From positions 1,054,001 through 1,118,000 of the forward strand of contig JBAOHJ010000003.1 in assembly GCA_037045055.1 (NCBI GenBank): a stretch of 64,000 nt of DNA, read 5' to 3'. Position 1 is the first letter of the stretch. Each line of letters begins with the position of its first letter. The notes under the pieces were generated by a model. It saw only the letters and a program-made list of their open reading frames with translations. It was not told the origin of the DNA and ran no database searches. Made by a program: the position numbers and the translations under genes. This document shows, in pieces, positions 34,867 through 45,944 of this stretch. The stretch is from Phosphoribacter sp037045055. GTDB lineage: Bacteria > Actinomycetota > Actinomycetes > Actinomycetales > Dermatophilaceae.

Positions 34867-34867
<1 letters not shown>
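34028..34867 (+). CDS. livG: Branched-chain-amino-acid-type ABC importer ATPase (LivG-like)
   Basis: A 279-residue ABC ATPase. Walker A is GPNGAGKSS near residue 55, followed by a LivG-type insertion (FQNIELFTHLTVLENLLLGRH), a loosely kept signature SLAYGIQKRVELGRAL, and Walker B LLLLDEPMAGMN. GTG 34028 has AGGAGGT 5 bases upstream. It is the first gene of a seven-gene operon in which importer parts alternate with acyl-ligase-family genes. The substrate may be an organic acid rather than an amino acid (inference). Confidence 0.9.
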
Positions 34868-36920
<2,053 letters not shown>

Positions 36921-36924
<4 letters not shown>

Positions 36925-37793
36925 GCACCCTGGTCACCCTCACCGTCTACGGTCTGGCCGACGGCGCGATCCTCGCCCTGGCGGCCCTGGGCTTCGTCCT
37001 CATCTACAAGGCGACCCGGGTCATCAACTTCGCCCAGGGCGAGTTCCTGCTCGTCGGGGCCTACACGCTCTACGCGGCATACGTCGTCATGGGGTTGCCG
37101 CTGATCCTCGCCGCCGCCGTGGGCGTGCTGTTCGCGATCGTCCTGGGCGTGCTCGTCGAGCGGTTCGTCCTGCGCCCGCTGATCGGCGAGAACGCCATCA
37201 GCGTGATCATGGTGACCATCGGGCTGTCCGCCGTGCTCAAGGCTCTGGTGCAGCTGTTCTTCGGCACCTCGGTGCGCGAACAACCCAAGATCCTGCCCAC
37301 CGGCAGCTGGGAGATCGCCGGGGTGAGCGTGCCGGTCAACCGGATGCTCGTCATCGTCATCGCCGCCGCCGTCCTGGCTGCCTTCACGGTGTTCTTCCGG
37401 CGGTCCCGGCACGGGATCGCCATGCGGGCCGTGGCCGACGACCAGCAGGCCGCGCTGACCATGGGCATCTCGGTGCGCCGGGTGTTCGCACTCGCGTGGG
37501 TCCTGGCCGCGGTCAGCGCGCTCATCGCGGGCGTGCTGCTGGCCGACCTGTCGGCGGTCGAGCAGGGCATCGCGACGTTCGGGCTCATCGTCTTCCCCGT
37601 GGTCATCCTCGGGGGGCTGGACTCGGTGCCCGGCACCATCGTCGGCGGCCTGACCATCGGGCTGCTCAAGCAGTACGTCTCCGGGTATGCCGACCCCGGC
37701 CTCGCCGAGGTCGTCCCCTACCTCGTCCTCGTCGCGATCCTCATGGTGCGCCCGTACGGCATCTTCGGCGAGACCCGGATCGAGAGGGTCTGA
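36921..37793 (+). CDS. livH: Branched-chain-type ABC permease (LivH-like)
   Basis: A 290-residue permease with about eight membrane helices and the family stretch LALAALGFVLIYKATRVINFAQGEF, of which FAQGEF is diagnostic, plus the EAA-like MRAVADDQQAALTMGI loop near residue 178. ATG 36921 overlaps the ligase stop (ATGA). It forms the channel with LivM. Confidence 0.95.
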
Positions 37794-37794
37794 C

Positions 37795-38853
37795 ATGGCG
37801 ACCGCCACCGGCATCCACCACCGCACCTACCGCGCGGAGCTGGCCCTGCGGCATACCCGCGCGGAGTGGGCTCGCCTGGGGCTCGTGCTCGCCTTGCTGG
37901 TCGCCCTGCCGTGGCTGCTCAACGTTTACTGGCTGGGGATTGCCAACACCATCCTCATCGCCGTCATCGGGGCGGTGGGGCTGAACATCCTCGTCGGCTT
38001 CACCGGCCAGATCTCCCTCGGCCAGGGCGGCTTCCTCGCGGTCGGGGCCTACACCTCGGCGATCCTGTCAACCCGGGCCGGGGTGCCCGTACCGTTCGCC
38101 ATCGCCCTGGCCGTGCTCACCACCGCGGCGGTCGGCGCGCTGTTCGGGCTGCCCGCGCTGCGGCTCAAGGGCCTCTACCTGGCCATCGCCACCCTCGCCT
38201 CGCAGGAGATCATCCTCTTCGTCGTGCGTCGCTGGGCGTTCCTCACCGAGGGCAAGGGCTACATCGAGGTGCCGCGCCTGGACCTCGGGCCGCTGCGGAT
38301 CGAGCGGGAGACCTTCGAGGTGCAGTGGTACTGGATCCTCGCGCCGATCGCCGTGCTGGCGGTGGTCATGGCCCGCAACCTGTTCCGCACCGCCGTGGGG
38401 CGCGCGTTCATGGCGGTGCGCGACCAGGACATCGCCGCCGAGGCCATCGGCGTCAACCTCACCCGGGCCAAGGTCACCGCCTTCGCCCTGTCCAGCGGCT
38501 TCGTCGGCCTGGCCGGCGCCCTGTCGGCCTACTACACCGAGACGGTGACCTGGGAGCGCTACACCCTGGAGGTGTCGGTGCTCTACCTCGCGATGATCAT
38601 CGTCGGAGGGCTGGGCAGCATCGCCGGGTCGGTGTACGGCGCGGCCTTCATGATGCTGCTGCCCGCCTTGCTCACCGAGGTCTCCGAGGAGATCGCGGCC
38701 ACCCTGCCGGTGGTCTCCGAGCAGCTGCCCGCGATCAAGAACGCCATCTTCGGCCTGGCCATCATCGTCTTCCTGCTCGTCGAGCCCCGGGGGCTGGACC
38801 GCATCTGGACCCGGATCAAGGACTACGTCCGGTTCTGGCCGTTCCGTTACTGA
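37795..38853 (+). CDS. livM: Branched-chain-type ABC permease (LivM-like)
   Basis: A 352-residue permease with about ten membrane helices, the LivM mark GQISLGQGGFLAVGAY near residue 78 and the cytoplasmic loop MAVRDQDIAAEAIGVN near 205. It starts one base after the livH stop and pairs with LivH. Confidence 0.95.
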   Translation: MATATGIHHRTYRAELALRHTRAEWARLGLVLALLVALPWLLNVYWLGIANTILIAVIGAVGLNILVGFTGQISLGQGGFLAVGAYTSAILSTRAGVPVPFAIALAVLTTAAVGALFGLPALRLKGLYLAIATLASQEIILFVVRRWAFLTEGKGYIEVPRLDLGPLRIERETFEVQWYWILAPIAVLAVVMARNLFRTAVGRAFMAVRDQDIAAEAIGVNLTRAKVTAFALSSGFVGLAGALSAYYTETVTWERYTLEVSVLYLAMIIVGGLGSIAGSVYGAAFMMLLPALLTEVSEEIAATLPVVSEQLPAIKNAIFGLAIIVFLLVEPRGLDRIWTRIKDYVRFWPFRY

Positions 38854-38914
38854 CCCTGCAGACCCGTCCATCCGTCCACCCCACCCCGAGCCACCCGGCA
38901 CCCGGCACCCGGCT

Positions 38915-38958
38915 CGAACCACACCGGCATACCGCACGAACCACACCGGCACACAGCA
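38915..38958 (+). repeat. 22-bp direct repeat upstream of livK
   Basis: Two adjacent 22-bp copies sharing the first 15 bases (CGAACCACACCGGCA), with three differences after that, lie between livM and livK, ending 16 bases before the livK ATG. The first copy contains a CGGCATAC octamer. It could be an mRNA element that sets livK level, or a relic of slippage. Confidence 0.7.
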
Positions 38959-38974
38959 CGAAACGGAGCAGCCC

Positions 38975-40177
38975 ATGAAAACCCATCCCCGCGTCACCGT
39001 CGTCGCGGCCGCCGCGGCCGTCCTGCTCGGCCTCACCGCCTGCGGCGGGAGCGCGTCCAGCGGCGGATCCAGCGACGCCGCCCCGATCAAGGTCGGGATC
39101 ATCGCCGATCTCACCGGGGCCACCGGAGACGTCGGCAAGCCCTACAACGAGGGCATGCTCGGCTACATCGACTGGCTCAACGCCAAGGGCGGCATCAAGG
39201 GCCGCAAGATCACCGCGATGAGCAACGACTACGCCTACCAGGTGCCCAAGGCCGAGGAGCTGTACAAGAAGTACGTCACCGACGGCGCGGTCGTCATCCA
39301 GGGCTGGGGCACCGGCGACTCCGAGGCGCTGCGCACCAAGGTGGCCTCCGACAAGCTGCCCTTCATGTCCGCCTCGTACGCCGAGGTCCTCACCGATCCC
39401 AAGCAGTCGGCATACAACTTCGTCGTCGCCCCGACCTACTCCGACCAGATGCGCGTCGCGCTGAACTGGATCGCCAAGGACGCCGGTGGCAAGGCCGAGG
39501 TCGCGGTGTTCCACAACGACAGCCCCTTCGGCACCGCCCCCGTCGCCGACGGGCAGAAGTGGATCACCGACAAGGGTCTGCAGCTGGGGTACAAGGCCTA
39601 CCCGATGCCCGCCGGCGCGCAGAACTTCGCCGCCCTGGTCCAGCAGGCCCAGTCCCAGGGCGCGAAGTACATCGTCATCCAGAACGTCTCCAGCCCGGCC
39701 GCGAAGGTCGCCAAGGACATCAAGGACCAGAACGCCGGGATGAAGATCGTCTGCCTCAACTGGTGCGCCGACGAGCTGTTCGTCAAGACGGCCGGCGCGG
39801 ACAACGCCGAGGGTCACATCCTCGTGCAGCCCTTCGCTCCCGGGTCCGCCGGCAAGCCCGGCTCCAAGGTCATCGACGACTACCTCAAGACCAAGGGCTC
39901 CTCGCTGGAGGAGAAGGGCCTGCACTACGCCCAGGGGTGGTACACCATGGACGTCATGGCCAAGGGCATCGAGAAGGCCCTGGGCAGCAGCGACAAGCTC
40001 ACCGGCGAGTCCATCAAGGCCGCCCTGGAGACCATGGACAAGGTCGACACCGGCGGGGTCGTCGGCACCGGCACGGTGAAGTTCAGCGCCGAGTCGCACC
40101 GCGGGTCCACCGGGTCGGGCATCTACCAGGTCAAGGCCGGCAAGTTCGTCGAGATCGCGGCCAACCAGGTCCCGTGA
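38975..40177 (+). CDS. livK: Branched-chain-type ABC substrate-binding lipoprotein (LivK-like)
   Basis: A 400-residue periplasmic-binding protein fold type I. The signal peptide ends in the lipobox LGLTAC near residue 23, followed by a Gly/Ser linker, then IKVGIIADLTGATGDVGKPY, a typical LivK/AmiC start. ATG 38975 has GGAG 7-8 bases upstream. It captures the importer's ligand outside the membrane. Its stop overlaps livF (GTGA). Confidence 0.94.
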   Translation: MKTHPRVTVVAAAAAVLLGLTACGGSASSGGSSDAAPIKVGIIADLTGATGDVGKPYNEGMLGYIDWLNAKGGIKGRKITAMSNDYAYQVPKAEELYKKYVTDGAVVIQGWGTGDSEALRTKVASDKLPFMSASYAEVLTDPKQSAYNFVVAPTYSDQMRVALNWIAKDAGGKAEVAVFHNDSPFGTAPVADGQKWITDKGLQLGYKAYPMPAGAQNFAALVQQAQSQGAKYIVIQNVSSPAAKVAKDIKDQNAGMKIVCLNWCADELFVKTAGADNAEGHILVQPFAPGSAGKPGSKVIDDYLKTKGSSLEEKGLHYAQGWYTMDVMAKGIEKALGSSDKLTGESIKAALETMDKVDTGGVVGTGTVKFSAESHRGSTGSGIYQVKAGKFVEIAANQVP

Positions 40178-41034
40178 CCGGCTCCGCCTCCGGCGCTGCG
40201 GGGGTGACCGGCGCCACCGCGTCGGCCACCCCCGCCACCGCCGACCTGCTCGCCCTCAACAACGTCGAGGTCATCTACGACGACGTCATCCTCGTGCTGC
40301 GCGGGCTGTCCCTCGCGGTGCCCCAGGGCAAGATCGTCGCCCTGCTGGGCTCCAACGGGGCCGGCAAGTCCACCACCCTCAAGGCGGTGTCGGGCCTGCT
40401 GCCCACCGAGCACGGCGAGGTCACCGACGGTGCGGTGGTGTTCGACGGACAGGACATCACCCGGATGGACGCGGCCGCCCGCGTCAAGCTCGGCCTCTCG
40501 CTGTGCATGGAGGGCCGACACGTCTTCGAGCACCTCACCGTCGCCGAGAACCTCGTCGCCGGGGCCTACTACCGCGGGGGTGTGGACATCCAGGCCGACC
40601 TGCGCGAGGTCTACGCCCTGCTGCCCAAGCTCGGCGACATGCCCGCGCGGATCGCCGGATACCTGTCCGGCGGCGAGCAGCAGATGCTCGCCATCGGTCG
40701 GGCGCTGATGGCCAAGCCCCGGCTGCTCATGCTCGACGAGCCCTCTCTCGGGCTGGCGCCACTGCTGGTCAAGGAGATCTTCGGCTTCATCAAGCGGATC
40801 AACGCCGAGCTCGGGCTCACCGTGCTGGTCATCGAGCAGAACGCCCGGCGGGCCCTGGAGGTCGCCGACCACGGCTACATCATGGAACAGGGCCGGATCG
40901 TCCTGGAGGGCAGCGCGGACGAGCTGCGCGAGAACCCGGACGTCAAGGAGTTCTACCTGGGTCTGGGCGAGTCCGGGGGCCGCAAGAGCTTCCGGGAGGT
41001 CAAGCACTACAAGCGTCGCAAGCGCTGGCTGTAG
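40174..41034 (+). CDS. livF: Branched-chain-type ABC importer ATPase (LivF-like)
   Basis: A 286-residue ABC ATPase with an Ala/Thr-rich start of about 25 residues. Walker A is GSNGAGKSTTLK, the signature is YLSGGEQQMLAIGRAL, and Walker B is LLMLDEPSLGLAP; the LivF-type MEGRHVFEHLTVAENL is present. The C-terminal basic tail (HYKRRKRWL) is unusual. GTG 40174 overlaps the livK stop. Confidence 0.95.
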   Translation: MTGSASGAAGVTGATASATPATADLLALNNVEVIYDDVILVLRGLSLAVPQGKIVALLGSNGAGKSTTLKAVSGLLPTEHGEVTDGAVVFDGQDITRMDAAARVKLGLSLCMEGRHVFEHLTVAENLVAGAYYRGGVDIQADLREVYALLPKLGDMPARIAGYLSGGEQQMLAIGRALMAKPRLLMLDEPSLGLAPLLVKEIFGFIKRINAELGLTVLVIEQNARRALEVADHGYIMEQGRIVLEGSADELRENPDVKEFYLGLGESGGRKSFREVKHYKRRKRWL

Positions 41035-41044
41035 GAGGTCGCGG

Positions 41045-42256
41045 ATGTCCGATCCGCTCGGGGCGGCCGTCGAGGCGTATGCCGCGGCGCAGGCTCGCGA
41101 GGTCGCCGCGGTGGTCGAGGCGGCCAGGCGCGTGCCGGCCCTGGCCGCCCGGGTGTCGGTCGCGGGCGTGGACCCCTCGGCGCTAGCCGCCGGGGACCTG
41201 TCCGGGCTGCCCGTCGAGACCAAGGACGACCTGCTAGGCCGGCAACGGCAAGACCCACCGTTCGGCGGGCTGCTGCCCGACCTGAGCGGGGTGCGCCGGG
41301 TGTTCCAGTCGCCCGGGCCGATCTACGAACCGCAGTTCGCCGGGCCCGACCCGTGGCGCTGGGGGCCGGCGCTGGCCGCCGCCGGCGTCGCGGCAGGCGA
41401 TGTCGTGCTCAACTGCTTCGGCTACCACCTCTCCCCCGCGGGGGCGATGTTCGAGGAGGCCGCGCTCGCCGCGGGCGCCGCCGTGGTGCCCGGCGGCATC
41501 GGCAACCAGGACCTGCAGGCCACCGCCATCGCCGACCTCGGCGTCACGGCATACACCGGCCTGCCCAGCTACCTCAAGGCCCTGGTCGACCGCTACGACG
41601 CGCTCGGGCTGGCTGCCGACCGTTGGCGTCTGGTCAAGGCCCTCGTCACCGCGGAGCCGCTGCCCGATTCGCTGCGCGCGCTGCTGCGCGAGCGGGTCCC
41701 GACGGTGCTCATGGCCTACGGCACCGCCGAGACCGGCCTCATCGGCTACGAGACCGAGCCGGGCGCCGGCCTGGTTCCCGCGCCCGGAGTCTGCGTGCAG
41801 GTCTGCGATCTGGACACCGGCCGGCCGATCGCGCACGGCGAGGGGCAGGTCGTCGTCACGGTGCTGCGCGCGGCATACCCGCTCGTGCGGTTCGGCACCG
41901 GCGACCTGTCGGCGTGGACCCTCGGGTCGGACGGGCAGCCCCGACTGGTCGGGGTGCTGGGGCGGGTCGGGGCCGCGGTCAAGGTCCGTGGGATGTTCCT
42001 GCACCCCCGACAGGCCGCTGCGGTCATGGGCGGCGAGCCGGACGTGTCGGCCTGGCGGTTCGTCGTGCAGCGGCACGCGCACCGCGACGAGCTGTCCTGC
42101 GAAGTGGTGGTCCGCGACGGCGCACCGGTCGACGAGGTGGTGGATCGGGTGGCCGGGGTGGTCCGCTCCGGCCTGCGCTTCGCCTGCGCGGTGCGGGCCG
42201 TCGACGCTATGCCCGAGGGCGGCGAGCCGATCGTCGACCGGCGCGACTGGTCCTGA
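41045..42256 (+). CDS. Phenylacetate-CoA-ligase-like protein lacking catalytic motifs
   Basis: A 403-residue relative of PaaK (NCFGYHLSPAGAMFEEAAL, then AYGTAETGLIGYE, RFGTGDLSAWTL and GRVGAAVKVRGMFLHPRQ). Two active-site parts differ from normal ligases: the ATP loop reads VFQSPGPIYEPQF rather than a Ser/Thr/Gly-rich SSGTTGKP, and the C-terminal Lys of EGK-A is replaced (MPEGGEPIVDRR). It may be a binding protein or act on a preformed adenylate. ATG 41045 follows a perfect GGAGG, and it is the last gene of the importer operon. Confidence 0.82.
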   Translation: MSDPLGAAVEAYAAAQAREVAAVVEAARRVPALAARVSVAGVDPSALAAGDLSGLPVETKDDLLGRQRQDPPFGGLLPDLSGVRRVFQSPGPIYEPQFAGPDPWRWGPALAAAGVAAGDVVLNCFGYHLSPAGAMFEEAALAAGAAVVPGGIGNQDLQATAIADLGVTAYTGLPSYLKALVDRYDALGLAADRWRLVKALVTAEPLPDSLRALLRERVPTVLMAYGTAETGLIGYETEPGAGLVPAPGVCVQVCDLDTGRPIAHGEGQVVVTVLRAAYPLVRFGTGDLSAWTLGSDGQPRLVGVLGRVGAAVKVRGMFLHPRQAAAVMGGEPDVSAWRFVVQRHAHRDELSCEVVVRDGAPVDEVVDRVAGVVRSGLRFACAVRAVDAMPEGGEPIVDRRDWS

Positions 42257-42264
42257 CCGGCGCT

Positions 42265-43887
42265 TCAGCGACTGGTCAGGCCGAGGCGGGCCGCGGCGAG
42301 CTCGCGCATCTCCACCTTGCGCACCTTGCCGGTGACGGTCATCGGGAAGTCCTCGACGATCTCGACGTAGTGCGGGATCTTGTAGTGGGCGAGTTTGCCG
42401 GTGGCGAACTCCCGCACCGTGTCCACGGTCAGGGGCGTGGTCCCCTCGCGCATCCGGATCCAGGCGCATAGCTGCTCGCCGTACCGCTCGTCGGGCACCC
42501 CGATGACCTGGGCGTCGAGGACGTCCGGGTGGGTGTAGAGGAACTCCTCGATCTCCCGCGGGTAGATGTTCTCGCCGCCGCGGATGACCATGTCCTTGAT
42601 CCGACCGGTGATCTGGACGTAGCCGCTCTCGTCCATGACGGCGAGGTCGCCGGTCATCATCCACCCGTCGACGATCGACTCCTCGGTCTTGTCGGGCTGC
42701 TCCCAGTAACCGAGCATGACCGAGTACCCGGACGTGGCGAACTCGCCGGTCTGGCCGCGCGGCACCGGTTCGCGGGTCGTCGGGTCGACGACGGCGATCT
42801 GCAGGTGCGGGCCGACCCGGCCCACCGTGGCGACCTTGCGCTCGAAGGTGTCGTCGGGCCGGGTCTGGGTCGAGACCGGTGAGGTCTCGGTCATGCCGTA
42901 GCAGATCGTCATCTCGTCGATGCCGCTGGCGATGAGCTTCTTCATCATCTCCGCGGGGCAGGGGGCACCGGCCATGATGCCGGTGCGCACCGTGGACAGG
43001 TCGTAGTCGCCGATGTCGGCCAGCGCCCACTCGGCGATGAACATCGTCGGCACCCCGTACAGCGAGGTGCACCGCTCGGACTGCACCGCCCGCAGCGTCA
43101 GGACCGGGTCGAAGCCCGCAGCCGGGATGACGATGCACGCCCCGTGGGTCGTGCACGCGAGGTTGCCCATGACCATGCCGAAGCAGTGGTAGAAGGGCAC
43201 CGGGATGCACACCCGGTCGGCCTCGGTGTAGCGGCAGACCTCGCCGACGAAGTAGCCGTTGTTGAGGATGTTGCGGTGGCTGAGGGTGGCGCCCTTGGGG
43301 AAGCCGGTGGTGCCCGAGGTGTACTGGATGTTGATCGGGTCCGTCGGGTCCAACTCCCGCTGGCGGGCGGCCAGGTCCCGCGCGGACCGGCCGGCACCGG
43401 CGGCCACGAGCGCGTCCCACGAGGGCTCCCCGAGCAGGACCACCCGCTCGAGGGCGGGCACCTCGGGGCGCACCTGCTCGATCATCCCGGCGTGGTGGTC
43501 CGAGGTCTTGAAGGCCGGCGCGGACACCAGCAGGCGCACACGGGCCTGGTGCAGCACGTACTGCAGCTCGTGGGTGCGGTAGGCAGGGTTGACGTTGACG
43601 AGGACGGCCCCGATCTTGGCGGTGGCGTACTGGACGAGCACCCACTCCCACCGGTTCGGCGCCCAGATGCCGACCCGGTCGCCCTTGGCGATCCCGGCGG
43701 CGAGCAGGCCGCGAGCCAGCGCGTCGACGTCGCGGACCAGCTCGGCATACGTCCATCGGCGCCCCTCGGCCACGTCCACCAGGGCGTCCCGGTCGGGGAA
43801 ACGCGCCGCCGTGTCGTCGAGGTTGTCGCCGATGGTGGACTCCAACAACGGGGGATCGGTCTCTCCGACGGCGACGGACAGCGTCAT
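42265..43887 (-). CDS. Fatty acyl-CoA synthetase (AMP-forming)
   Basis: A 540-residue complete acyl-CoA ligase: YTSGTTGFPKGATLSHRN (ATP loop), YGMTETSPV, the hinge GRIKDMVIRGGENIYP and the C-terminal catalytic-Lys motif MTVTGKVRKVEM all present. It resembles the medium/long-chain ligase subgroup (ACSF2 type). ATG 43887 has GGGAGG 7 bases upstream. It converges with the PaaK-like gene with an 8-bp gap. It is the only fully canonical member of the four ligase-family genes in 31-44 kb. Confidence 0.92.
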   Translation of the reverse strand: MTLSVAVGETDPPLLESTIGDNLDDTAARFPDRDALVDVAEGRRWTYAELVRDVDALARGLLAAGIAKGDRVGIWAPNRWEWVLVQYATAKIGAVLVNVNPAYRTHELQYVLHQARVRLLVSAPAFKTSDHHAGMIEQVRPEVPALERVVLLGEPSWDALVAAGAGRSARDLAARQRELDPTDPINIQYTSGTTGFPKGATLSHRNILNNGYFVGEVCRYTEADRVCIPVPFYHCFGMVMGNLACTTHGACIVIPAAGFDPVLTLRAVQSERCTSLYGVPTMFIAEWALADIGDYDLSTVRTGIMAGAPCPAEMMKKLIASGIDEMTICYGMTETSPVSTQTRPDDTFERKVATVGRVGPHLQIAVVDPTTREPVPRGQTGEFATSGYSVMLGYWEQPDKTEESIVDGWMMTGDLAVMDESGYVQITGRIKDMVIRGGENIYPREIEEFLYTHPDVLDAQVIGVPDERYGEQLCAWIRMREGTTPLTVDTVREFATGKLAHYKIPHYVEIVEDFPMTVTGKVRKVEMRELAAARLGLTSR

Positions 43888-44008
43888 GACAGGGCCTCCC
43901 GAGATCGCGGTATCGACGGCAGTCCACTGCAGACCCGGGCCGCCCGCAACCCGGCCCCCGGTCCGTTTCGAGGCGCGGGACGAGCGCGTCGACGCGGCGG
44001 GTCGGCGC

Positions 44009-45280
44009 TTAGAGACGCTCGACGACGGCGACGACGAGGGCCTCGCGGACCGCCACCGGGGCGCTGGCCAGCAGCGCGTAGACCGGCGCCATCCGGGCCG
44101 GCAGTCGCAGGCCGCACTCGCCCACCTCGAGGCCGGCAGCCGCGAGCACGGCCTCGACGGTGTCGCCGACCAGGGTCGAGGAGTCCACCCCGCGAAGCAT
44201 GGCATCCAGGGTCGGGTCCGGCCGGGCCGGCCCCGAGGCCAGCGCGAGCGCCGCTGCCGCGGACAGGTCGCCCAGCACGACCGCGGGATCCGCCGACGCG
44301 GCGGTCCACGCCACCCGCATCGAGGCCGGCAGGTCTCGGAACGGCAGCTGCACCGACACCGCGTGGCCACGCGCGCGCATCTCGTCCGCCACGGTGTAGA
44401 CGTCGGCGGGGCCCGTCGCCGCGACGACCGTCACCATGGCGTCCGGCTCGGCGAGCACGCGCAACCCCGGTATGCCGCCCACGCCGGCCGCGACCTCGGC
44501 CGCCGCCGCGTGGGCGCGTCGTGCCGCAGCGGTATACCCGGCGGTGCCGAGCACCAGCGTCGGGTCGGACCCCGACGGCGTCGCCGCGAAGGCGCCGTCG
44601 GCCGCGGGCGACGGGTGCACGACGGACGGTCCTGGCCAGTCGACCTGGGCCCAGAACTGGCCGTGGCGCATCGGCAGCGACCGGTAGAGCAGGGCGGTGG
44701 CCCGGCCGGTGGGCGCGGGCTCGTCGCGGGCGCCGAGCGTCACGCTGCTCACCCCCGGCACGCCGAAGCCCCAGTCGCCGACCCCCGGCAGCTGGGCCAG
44801 ACCCCAGCCGCCGCAGGTGGCGTCGACGTGGACGGGGATGTCGAAGTCCTCAGCGGCCTCGGCGATGTCCCGGATCGGGTCGAGGACCCCGTGCGGGTAG
44901 GTCGGGGCGCTCGCGACGACCAGCACGGTGCGCTCGGTGACGGCGCGGCCCATCGCCACCGGGTCGGCCCGCAGCGTGGTGGGGTTAACGTCGACGAGGG
45001 CGAGCTCCAATCCGGCCAACCAGGCCGCGCGGTGGACATCGGCGTGCACGGTCGTCGGGGCGAGGATCTGCGGGCGTTCCACGCCGGGGCGGGCCCGGCG
45101 GGCGGCGAGCGCGACGAGCAAGGCGGCCTCGGCGGCGTCGGATACCAGCGACGCGGCATACCCGACAGGTGCCCGCAACAGGGCCGCGGCCAGGGCGCGC
45201 GGGTCCACGCTGGAAGGCCCGTCGGCGGCCGAGCCGGTGTGCCTCGGCGCTCCCCCGGCAGCCGTCGGCGGCTCGGACAT
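44009..45280 (-). CDS. Lysine-free PLP-decarboxylase-fold protein (probable pseudoenzyme)
   Basis: A 423-residue protein of the group II decarboxylase / sphingosine-phosphate-lyase type. VHADVHRAAWLAG, VLVVASAPTYPHGVLDPI and HVDATCGGWGLA match the cofactor pocket, the last being the usual Asp site. Where the family has the Schiff-base Lys (S-x-D-x-HK), it reads SSVTLGARDEPAP. The whole protein has no lysine at all, so it cannot form a normal internal aldimine. ATG 45280 is chosen by homology; no clear ribosome site is seen. A REP-like hairpin lies upstream. Confidence 0.78.
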   Translation of the reverse strand: MSEPPTAAGGAPRHTGSAADGPSSVDPRALAAALLRAPVGYAASLVSDAAEAALLVALAARRARPGVERPQILAPTTVHADVHRAAWLAGLELALVDVNPTTLRADPVAMGRAVTERTVLVVASAPTYPHGVLDPIRDIAEAAEDFDIPVHVDATCGGWGLAQLPGVGDWGFGVPGVSSVTLGARDEPAPTGRATALLYRSLPMRHGQFWAQVDWPGPSVVHPSPAADGAFAATPSGSDPTLVLGTAGYTAAARRAHAAAAEVAAGVGGIPGLRVLAEPDAMVTVVAATGPADVYTVADEMRARGHAVSVQLPFRDLPASMRVAWTAASADPAVVLGDLSAAAALALASGPARPDPTLDAMLRGVDSSTLVGDTVEAVLAAAGLEVGECGLRLPARMAPVYALLASAPVAVREALVVAVVERL

Positions 45281-45419
45281 GCCGGGAGGGTAGCGCGATC
45301 GCTCCAGGGTGACCACCACGTCCGTCCGGTCGCGGCCGGCGGCCACGAGCTCGGCGTCGCCGACGGGTCCGCGGGGCGCCGCCGGTTCCGCCGGCCAGGG
45401 TCCCCCTACCGGTCACCGG

Positions 45420-45460
45420 GAGCTCTGCATTGCCCGCCAGTGGCGGGCAATGCAGAGCTC
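45420..45460. repeat. Dispersed palindromic hairpin, copy 2
   Basis: A 19-bp perfect stem with the same AGT loop and the same 18-bp core as the copy at 8213-8259. It stands between two divergent genes (starts at 45280 and 45536), so it cannot be a terminator for either. The rest of the 255-bp gap shows nothing else. Confidence 0.85.
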
Positions 45461-45535
45461 GCCCCACCCCACCGGATGACCGGGCGCCGGGCTCCTGCAA
45501 CAACCGGCCGGTCACGGGTGCGCGACGATGGAGCC

Positions 45536-45883
45536 ATGAGCGACTCCCCCGCCCTGCCCTACCCCCAGGACGCCACGACGTGGCCTCGGCCCACCCCCCG
45601 TGACGCCCCCGCGCAGTACGTCCTCGTGGTGGAGCAGACCGTCGGTAACAGCGATCGGTTCTGGTGGACCGTGCGACCGGAGCCCGTGGCGCTGACCGCC
45701 ACGACCCGCGCGCAAGCCCGCGAGGCAGCGCTGGACCTGGCTCGTCGGTTCGAACCGGAGAACCCGTGGCGCAAGCTGGACCGCACCATCCTTCGCCAAT
45801 CCGAGGACGCCTTCATCGTCGTCATCCATGGGGCGACCAAGGCCTTCCACTTCCGGGTGAGTGTGGCCGAGCAGGTCGACTGA
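45536..45883 (+). CDS. Small conserved hypothetical protein
   Basis: A 115-residue soluble protein with a Pro-rich start and a compact alpha/beta core (QYVLVVEQTVGNSDRFWWTV, ARRFEPENPWRKLDRTIL, AFIVVIHGATKAFHFRVSVAE). I do not recognise the family; it looks like a small conserved actinobacterial domain of unknown function. ATG 45536 has GGAG just upstream. It converges with the acyltransferase gene. Confidence 0.7.
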   Translation: MSDSPALPYPQDATTWPRPTPRDAPAQYVLVVEQTVGNSDRFWWTVRPEPVALTATTRAQAREAALDLARRFEPENPWRKLDRTILRQSEDAFIVVIHGATKAFHFRVSVAEQVD

Positions 45884-45944
45884 CCGAGCGCTGGGACTCC
45901 CGTGCGGACTCGCGGTGCCCGGCGGGGCCGCTCGCCGGTCGAGC

